From assembly GCF_000142905.1 (NCBI RefSeq), contig NW_013657626.1, forward strand, positions 251,394 to 279,941: a stretch of DNA of 28,548 bases. The letters are read 5' to 3'. Origin of the DNA: Thecamonas trahens ATCC 50062. Its lineage: Eukaryota > Apusozoa > Apusomonadida > Apusomonadidae. Shown here piece by piece: positions 22,612 to 28,548 of this stretch. Positions within the stretch are counted from its first letter, which is position 1. Each line of letters begins with the position of its first letter. Under the pieces are notes generated by a model, which saw nothing but the letters and a program-made list of their open reading frames with translations, was not told where the DNA came from and did no database searches. A program made the position numbers and the translations under genes.

Positions 22612-25600
22612 CTACACCTCGATCATCTTGGCATACTCGTAGGCCATGTTGTTGAGAACCGAAATGCGGTAGTTGGGCGGGAGCGGGGCCGAGAGGGCAA
22701 GCTCGACCTGGAGCATGCCCGATCCGTGCATCATGTTGGCCGACGAGAGCGAGTCGCTCAGCTGCGAGAGCGCGACCGAGTCGTTGACAGCCTGCAGCGT
22801 GGCCTTGATCCGTGCCAAGAGGAGCGCGGTCCGCGTTGCCATCTCGGTGCCACAGACCTGGACGACGAGAGCGGTGGCGGCAAAGGCGGCCCACTCGCTT
22901 TGGCTCAGCACCATGGCCAGGTGCGAGAGCTGCCCGTCGAGCTCGACCAGCTGGGTGTGGAGCTGCCGCTGGCCGCTGGTGGCGTTGGACGCCTTGAGCG
23001 CAGAGAGCTCGTCCGGCAGCTGGACAACGATAAACTCGACCTCGGGCACAGCGCGAAGATAGGTGAGGAAGACCCAGCCGCGGGCAGCCCAGCCGGAGAC
23101 CCGGTCAGCTTCGGCCTCGACAGCCTCGAGGAGCTCGAGCACAACGCCCGAGTCCTCGTCGAGCACCGCCTGCGGCGCGAGCTTGCTGACAATGACCTCG
23201 TGCGCCCGCGACGGCTCGCCGGCCTCCAACCAGTGCCGCGCCACGGCCTCGTAGTCGCCATCGTACAGCGCTGCAACGGCGCTGGCGTGGTGGAGCCACG
23301 CCCGCGGGAGGCCGAGCGTCTCCACCAGGAACGACTGCCGCTCCGGCGTGAGGCTCTCCGGCCGGACGTGCCGCTCGAGGAGCGCAAGGACTGCCGCCCG
23401 CCGCCGTTCGCCTTCGGGCAAGTGAAGGAGAACAAAGACTCCCCACTCCCACAGCCCGACGTTCTCCAGCTGCGCCGCAAACGAGCCGTGGAGCTTGTAC
23501 GCCTGTGCCGGCCGCAGGTCCGCGTACCCGAGCCCGCGAAGGATCCGGTACAGCGTCCACGGCATCCGCTCGTCGAGGCCCCACTGCGACGCAGTGGTCG
23601 GGAGGAGCACCTTTTCGAGTGCATCGCCGCCTTCGCCGCAGTAGAGATGGAGCAGGTGGTACGCCGTGTCCAACCGCGCCGGCTCATCGGCTAGCGCAGC
23701 GACCGCCGCCGCCGCCTCGGCCGCAGAGTTCGCCTCGGGTGCCACCGCTCCAGACTCGAGATAGTGCGCCAGCGGCGGCGCCACGAGGTCGAGCGTCGGG
23801 TTCCGCCACTCGCGGGTGTACGCGTCGAGCACAGATGCAATGGTTGCGTTCGGTGCCGAGCCGAACCAGAGCTGCAGCCCGAGCGCACGCTTCCAGTCGA
23901 GGCCGGCGGCAGTAGTCACAGCGTCGCCGGCCAGCAACGCGTAAATGCGGAACAGCTTGGGCGCCACGTACTTGTCGGCGCCGAGCTCACGCCAGAGCGC
24001 CAGCTGTGCCGCCACATCAGCCGTGTTGGTCGGCGATCCGGGCGTCTGTGCCAGCACCGTCGCTAGCCGAAAGTCGCGCAGCGCGAGCGCATGCTGCGCC
24101 GCAGTCGAGAGCTGGCAGCCCGAGAGCGCGGCAAAGAGCTGCTCCAGGAGAACCTCGGCACCGTCGAGCTCGTTCCCCGCCGCGTTCGCGTGTGCCTCGA
24201 CCGCCGCGCTCACCGCGCGGGCCAGCCACTCTGAAAGCTGCGTTGTCCGCTTCACCGAGTCGTGGTACACCTCGAGCGCCTTGGCCTCGGGTGATGGCAG
24301 TGAGAGCGCAGACTGTCCGGCAGCAGGCCCGTCGGGAGCGCCGTAGCCGTCGATCACGCTCGACGCGTGGCCCCAGAGCGCGTCAACGAGCTCGTAGACT
24401 TGCTGCATGTGCAGGAGCGAGAGGTCCGCCCCCGCCACCGCAACCGATGCCTCCAGCGCAGTCACGTACTCAGGCAGCGCGTCGACGAGCTCGCCAGCCG
24501 AGACGATGCCGGCCTCTGGGGCGGCGTTGGGCATGTCATCGGCGCCGACCCACGACGTCGCCAGCGCGACCTCGAGAAGCGGGAGGTACTCGCGCGAGAC
24601 GGCCGCGGCGGCAGACATGGCCGCACCTTCGTCCGAGTCCAGAAAGGCGCCAATCCACGCCGAGCTGAGGAACTCGCCCACGATGCCGCGGACGCCCGCA
24701 AAGAGCGAGACGTTCGCCGACCGCATCACCGCCTCAGAGGTGAGGCCCTCGGCGCGCGCGTGGCGCTCGATGGCGATCGCGACGTCGGGAAGTGATGCGG
24801 TGGCACACTCGACGTACCGCGCGTAGAGTGCGACGCCAAGCGACGACCGTGTAGCCTCGTCGCCGGAAGCAGCGTACGCGCCCATGGCGACCCACGCCTC
24901 GGCGTACTCGGCTTTGTCGTACTGCTCCAGGAAGCTGACCAGGTACGGCCGCAGCGCGTCCGAGCCGGCAATCTCGTCGAGGGTCCGCGGGCCGAGCGCG
25001 TCGCCAGCCGAGCCAGACGCCACCACTCCGGTGTCGCCATTGACCACCACCCGCGTGACCTTGGCGTTGAAAAACGACGGCCCGCCATAGACGCCCGCCT
25101 TGGCGCCGCCGACGTCAAGCAGCCGCGACGCCGCCGACCCGGCCCCGCGCTGGGCCACCCGACCCACCACCGGAAAGGCAATCAAGCCGCCAGGGCCCCA
25201 CGAGACTCGGAACGAGCGTGCCATGGCCAAGCCGGCGTCGAAGGTCGAGCCCTCGAGCCCGTGCGCAAGCGAGGCCTCGCGCGGCGGCGCCACGTGGTCG
25301 CGCGGGACAAAAGAGGCGGCAGAGGCTGCGACCTCGGCAGCAGTCTGCGCCGACTGCTCAGCAACGCGGACCGCGGCGGCGGTACGCCGCGACGCCGCAG
25401 CTCCGTTCCCGGCCGGCTTGAGCGGCGAGCCGTACTGGGTCCACGACGGCGACGAGACAGCGACCCGCCCGCCGAGCACTCGCGAAGCGTCAGGCGCCGG
25501 CGTCGTCGCCGGCGCTGGGGAGCCTCGGCTCGGGGTGCTCACACCGCCGGCAGGCCGCGCCCACGGAAAGATCGGTGCCGGCCCGGGCGCGGAGCCGGGC

Positions 25601-25928
25601 GCAGGCCCCGTCGCGTCCTCCGAGTCGTCACCGCCAAAAAAAGTCGCCTGCATCAGGTGAGTCTTGGTCGGTGAGTGCTTGAGCGCCGCCGGCAGCGGCT
25701 CCATGCCCGACGCGGGCTCGGGGCCCGGGCTCGCCGCCAGCCGGACCACCTGCTCGACGACGTCCATGCCAACCGCACCCGAGCCATCGTCCGAGAGCGA
25801 CGACGCCGAGTCTGACATCGGTGACAGGCCAAAGCGCTTGCCGGTCGAGACCGCAGAGACTGCAGGCTTGCGGGTCTGGGCCGGGGTGGCCGGGTACTTG
25901 TGCGCGGACATAGCGGCGGAGCCCGAGT

Positions 25929-25960
<32 letters not shown>

Positions 25961-28483
25961 GAGCCGGAGCCGTTGGCATCGTCGTCGCCGGCTGCGGACG
26001 AGTCGTCGTAGTACGACGAGTCGTCATCCGAGTCAGACTCGTCCGAGTCGGCGAGACCGTACTTGGTAAAGTGGATGACCTGGAACTCCCAGAGGCCGCC
26101 CTCGTAGTTGATAAAGATGGCACCCATGTCGTCGCAGGTGAGGCGGAGCTTGGTGTTGTGGCGCTCGATGACCTTTGCCGTCCGCTTCTGCGGCTCGAGT
26201 GGCTGGCCAGTCTTCTTGTCGATGGGCCAGGTATGCAGACCGATGTGAGCCGGCTTGTTGAGCTCATAACCGACCGAGGGCTTGGCGGCGGCGTCTGGGT
26301 AAACGGTAACAGCCTGGTTCTCGAAGATGACGATGGCATCGAGGTCGAGGCCGCGGATGTCGGTCGGGCCGAGGAACTTGACCCAGCCGATGCCCTTGCA
26401 GCCGACAACAAAGTCGTTGACAGCCCGCAGCTGGTCTTCCGAGAACGTGGCGCACTCTTCCATGGTCGGCCGAGTGTAGTAGCCCTCCTTGGTGAGCTTA
26501 AACGGGCGGACGTCGAGGACGTAGTTGGACTGTGTGCGAGTGCCCGCCACAGCATCGAGTTGCGGCGAGTGGGCCGGCGGCGAGCGGGCCGGCGGCGAGC
26601 GCGAGAGCTTGATCTCCTTGGCCGAGCGTCGGGGCGGATTGGGAAGCCCGGCGTGTGGGGTGGATGCGTCCGACGGGAACTGACGGAGTGGCGAGTGCCG
26701 GTGCAGGGCCTTGGGCGAGGCCGATGAGCGGTGAATGCTCGAGCTGCGACCAGGGTCGTCGCGGTAGCGGCGAGCCCAGGGGTGGCTGAACGACGCGTTT
26801 GCCGGGGAGCTTCCCATCGCGCCGGCAGCGCTGCGCGGCGGCGGGGCCGAGCCGGCCCGTGAGAGCGAGAGCTGCTTGACCGACGACGGGCGCGAGTCAT
26901 GGAACGGCCGCCGCGAGGAGCGGAGCATGTCGTCGCGCGGCGACGAGGCGAGGAGCGAAGCGTGGCCGTACAGCCGCGGGCGGATACGTGACGCCGGTCG
27001 CGGCGCCGACGCGTACTTGGGCGGCGCGATCTTGGTCTTGGGCGTCGAGACCGAGCTCGTCACACTCTTGGTCTCGAGCTTGGCGGGCGTCCCGAGGTTG
27101 CCCAGCTTCTTGGGGTCGGTCGACGACGGGACAAACAGCGGGTTGAGCCCAAACGGATGCTTGTTAAGCGCGATGTCCTCCCTGGGGATCTCCACCGGTG
27201 CAGCCTCAGCAATGTTGAACCCGACCTTGGCCGGCGGGTTCGTCGCCATCTGGTTGCCGGCGTTGACCTGCATGGCTGCCAGGACTGCGGCCTCGACAAC
27301 CTGCTGCATCTGGTCGGACGAGAGTCCGCCGCCGTTGTTGTTGCCGCCACCAAAGTTGAAGCCGCCGCCGCCTCCGCCGTTGTTGTTGTTGTTGTTGTTG
27401 CCAAACTTAAAGCCGCCACCGCCGCCGCCGTTGTTGTTGTTGTTGTTGCCAAATTTGAAGCCACCGCCGCCTCCGTTGTTGTTGTTGTTGTTGTTGCCAA
27501 ACTTGAAGCCGCCGCCGCCGCCGTTGTTGTTGTTGCCAAACTTGTTGAAGCCGCCACCGCCGTTGTTGTTGTTGTTGTTGTTGCCAAACTTGTTGAAGCC
27601 GCCGCCGCCGTTGTTGTTGTTGTTGTTGTTGCCAAACTTGTTGAAGCCGCCGCCGTTGTTGTTGTTGCCGCCGCCACCAAACTTGAAGCCGCCGCCGTCC
27701 GTTGTTGTTACCGCCGCCGCCGAACCGGTTGAAGCCGCCGCCGCCGCCGTTGTTGTTGTTGTTGTTGTTGCCGCCGCCGCCAAACTCGAAGCCGCCGCCG
27801 CCGCCGTTGTTGTTGCCGCCGCCACCAAAGCGGTTGAAGCCGCCGCCACCAGCATTGTTGTTACCGCCGCTGAAACGGTTGAAGCCACCGCCGCCGTTGG
27901 CATTGCTGTTGCCGCCGCCGCCGAAGCGATTGAAGCCGCTGCCACCGGCGTTGTTGCCGCCACCGCCAAACTTGAAGCCGCCGCCGCCGCCGCCGCCAGC
28001 AGCCGCACCACCCGCGGTGGGCTGGCCCGAGTAGTCTTCCCACCGCAGCTCCAGCGCCGACTTTGTCTGGTACTCTGCCATAGCCGAGATGTTCTGCAGG
28101 TACTGCGACTTGCCGTCCGAGTCTCTGATGAGCGTCTGCTTGAATGGCAGCTGACCCGTGCCGACGAGAGCATTCCCACCGCGGCCAAAGCCACCACCAC
28201 CACCACCACCGAAACGACTACCACCACCACCACCACCACCACCGAACCGATTACCACCAGCAGCACCGCCACCACCACCAAAGCCAAACCGATTGTTCCC
28301 GCCACCAGCTCCCGCGCCAGCACCGGAGCGTCCACCAAAGCCAAACTGGGTACCACCACCACCGCCACCACCACCACCACCACCAAAGCCAAAGCGGTTA
28401 CCACCACCACCACCACCACCGGCATTGTTACCACCGAACCCGAAACGGTTGTTACCACCACCACCGCCAAAGTTGAAGGGCAT
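22612..28483 (-). CDS. NUP98: nuclear pore precursor NUP98-NUP96, with one frameshifting base near 27698
   Basis: ATG 28483 (MPFNFGGGGGNNRFGFGG) to TAG 22612, about 1956 residues if one extra base near 27698 is discounted. It encodes mobile FG nucleoporin NUP98 and Y-complex scaffold NUP96, normally separated by self-cleavage. Domains: Gly/FG-rich start (1-100); GLEBS motif for RAE1/GLE2 (about 107-152, NISAMAEYQTKSALELRWED); Asn/Gly-rich FG repeats (about 160-385); Ser/Pro/Arg linker; autoproteolytic domain (about 655-815, RPFKLTKEGYYTRPTMEE to VIHFTKYGLADSDESDSDD); acidic Gly-Ser linker; MQATFF motif resembling the NUP96 N-terminus; SFRVSWGPGGLIAF (about 1095); then the helical NUP96 domain to the end, with LFRIYALLAGD, GLDWKRALGLQLW and LENVGLWEWGVFVLLHL. 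Odd points are HF-T instead of HF-S at the cleavage site, near absence of GLFG, and the frameshift in a repeat. More than 1,690 clean codons follow the shift, so a sequence error is likelier than a pseudogene. Confidence 0.92.
25921..25971. repeat. GAGCCC hexamer repeat encoding Gly-Ser
   Basis: GAGCCC/GAGTCC/GAGCCG units that on the minus strand encode a run of Gly-Ser dipeptides in the acidic linker just after the NUP98 autoproteolytic domain. Confidence 0.9.
27320..28010. repeat. FG-repeat region of NUP98: (GTT)n and (GCC/CCG)n trinucleotide runs
   Basis: About 690 bp of alternating GTT runs (Asn on the minus strand) and GCC/CCG runs (Gly), punctuated by codons for Phe-Lys-Phe-Gly, Asn-Lys-Phe-Gly and Asn-Arg-Phe-Gly. 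Unit length varies between 24 and 60 bp. The region is prone to replication slippage and misassembly, which may explain the frameshift at 27698. Confidence 0.9.
27691..27705 (-). other. apparent one-base insertion (frameshift) in NUP98
   Basis: The plus strand reads GCCGCCGTCCGTTGTTG where neighbouring repeats read GCCGCCGTTGTTG. Upstream (towards 28483) the protein is in one frame with FG motifs, and downstream it is in another frame with FG motifs. Dropping one base near 27698 makes the Asn-Gly-Gly-Phe-Lys-Phe-Gly pattern continuous. Confidence 0.85.
28201..28465. repeat. (CCA)n-rich repeat encoding poly-Gly of the NUP98 N-terminus
   Basis: Multiple CCACCACCA runs encoding Gly on the minus strand (GGT codons), separated by Asn-Arg-Phe-Gly-Phe-Gly and Thr-Gln-Phe-Gly-Phe-Gly motifs. 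Confidence 0.85.
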
Positions 28484-28548
28484 GGCGAGGGGGTGCTCAG
28501 GGAGGGAAAGGGAAGGGCGAGTTGTCCTTTGGAATCATCGGACGAGAC
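28484..28548 (-). promoter_or_regulatory. 5' flank of NUP98-96
   Basis: 65 bp upstream of the NUP98 start codon to the window edge. It is pyrimidine-rich on the minus strand (CTTTCCCTCCCTGAGCACC), as expected for a short leader. No defined motif is recognised. Confidence 0.35.

Noticed and set aside
27320-28010. regularly spaced repeat array reminiscent of CRISPR
   Set aside because: Units are trinucleotide runs of variable length that encode FG repeats in frame, with no unique spacers, in a eukaryotic gene.
27697-28470. Val/Ala/Thr-rich start of the long minus-strand frame from 28470
   Set aside because: Out-of-frame reading of the Gly/Asn FG repeats. The true N-terminus starts at 28483 in the other frame and carries the GLEBS motif; the frames join at the indel near 27698.

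Overview
The window looks like nuclear DNA of a flagellated, GC-rich, intron-poor protist. The evidence is GT-AG introns, an NUP98-NUP96 fusion gene, an ER membrane complex subunit, an ER-anchored oxysterol-binding-protein relative and two axonemal genes, with no bacterial signatures such as operons or Shine-Dalgarno sites. Third codon positions are almost all G or C. Intergenic and intronic DNA is full of microsatellites, hexamer repeats and C-tracts. An apusomonad-like flagellate (for example Thecamonas) would fit, but that is a guess from gene style, not a sequence match. I saw no tRNA, rRNA, CRISPR array or transposon.

Layout from left to right. Positions 1-2070 (-): a coiled-coil protein running off the left edge. 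2071-2650: a divergent, microsatellite- and C-tract-rich intergenic region. 2651-3661 (+): EMC8/9, two exons. 4187-14146 (+): a 3319-residue CFAP47-like axonemal protein with repeated ASH/MSP-type beta domains and a central calponin-homology domain. 14255-15013 (-): a small histone-H1-like, chromo-barrel-like protein ending in a CAIM CaaX box. 15052-15534: a run of N. 15749-17623 (+): TTLL9-like tubulin polyglutamylase. 17984-20736 (+): an ORP5/8-type PH-ORD lipid-transfer protein with a C-terminal membrane anchor, two exons. 20798-22297 (-): a low-complexity Lys/Ala/Gly-rich protein of unknown function. 22612-28483 (-): NUP98-NUP96, with one apparent frameshifting base near 27698.

Functional themes: cilium/axoneme (CFAP47, TTLL9), nuclear envelope and pore (NUP98-96 and, by inference, the CaaX chromatin protein), and ER membrane biology (EMC8/9, ORP5/8). 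The genes are close together but there is no evidence of co-transcription. Convergent pairs are very tight: 108 bp between the stops at 14146 and 14255, and 61 bp between those at 20736 and 20798.

The most interesting points are: (1) the small chromatin-type protein whose last four residues, CAIM, form a lamin-B-like farnesylation box, suggesting a prenylated, lamin-like chromatin tether; (2) an NUP98 whose FG repeats are mostly Lys/Arg-Phe-Gly set in poly-Asn/Gly instead of GLFG, and whose autoproteolysis site reads HF-T instead of HF-S; (3) an abrupt change of synonymous codon choice inside the single CFAP47 reading frame.
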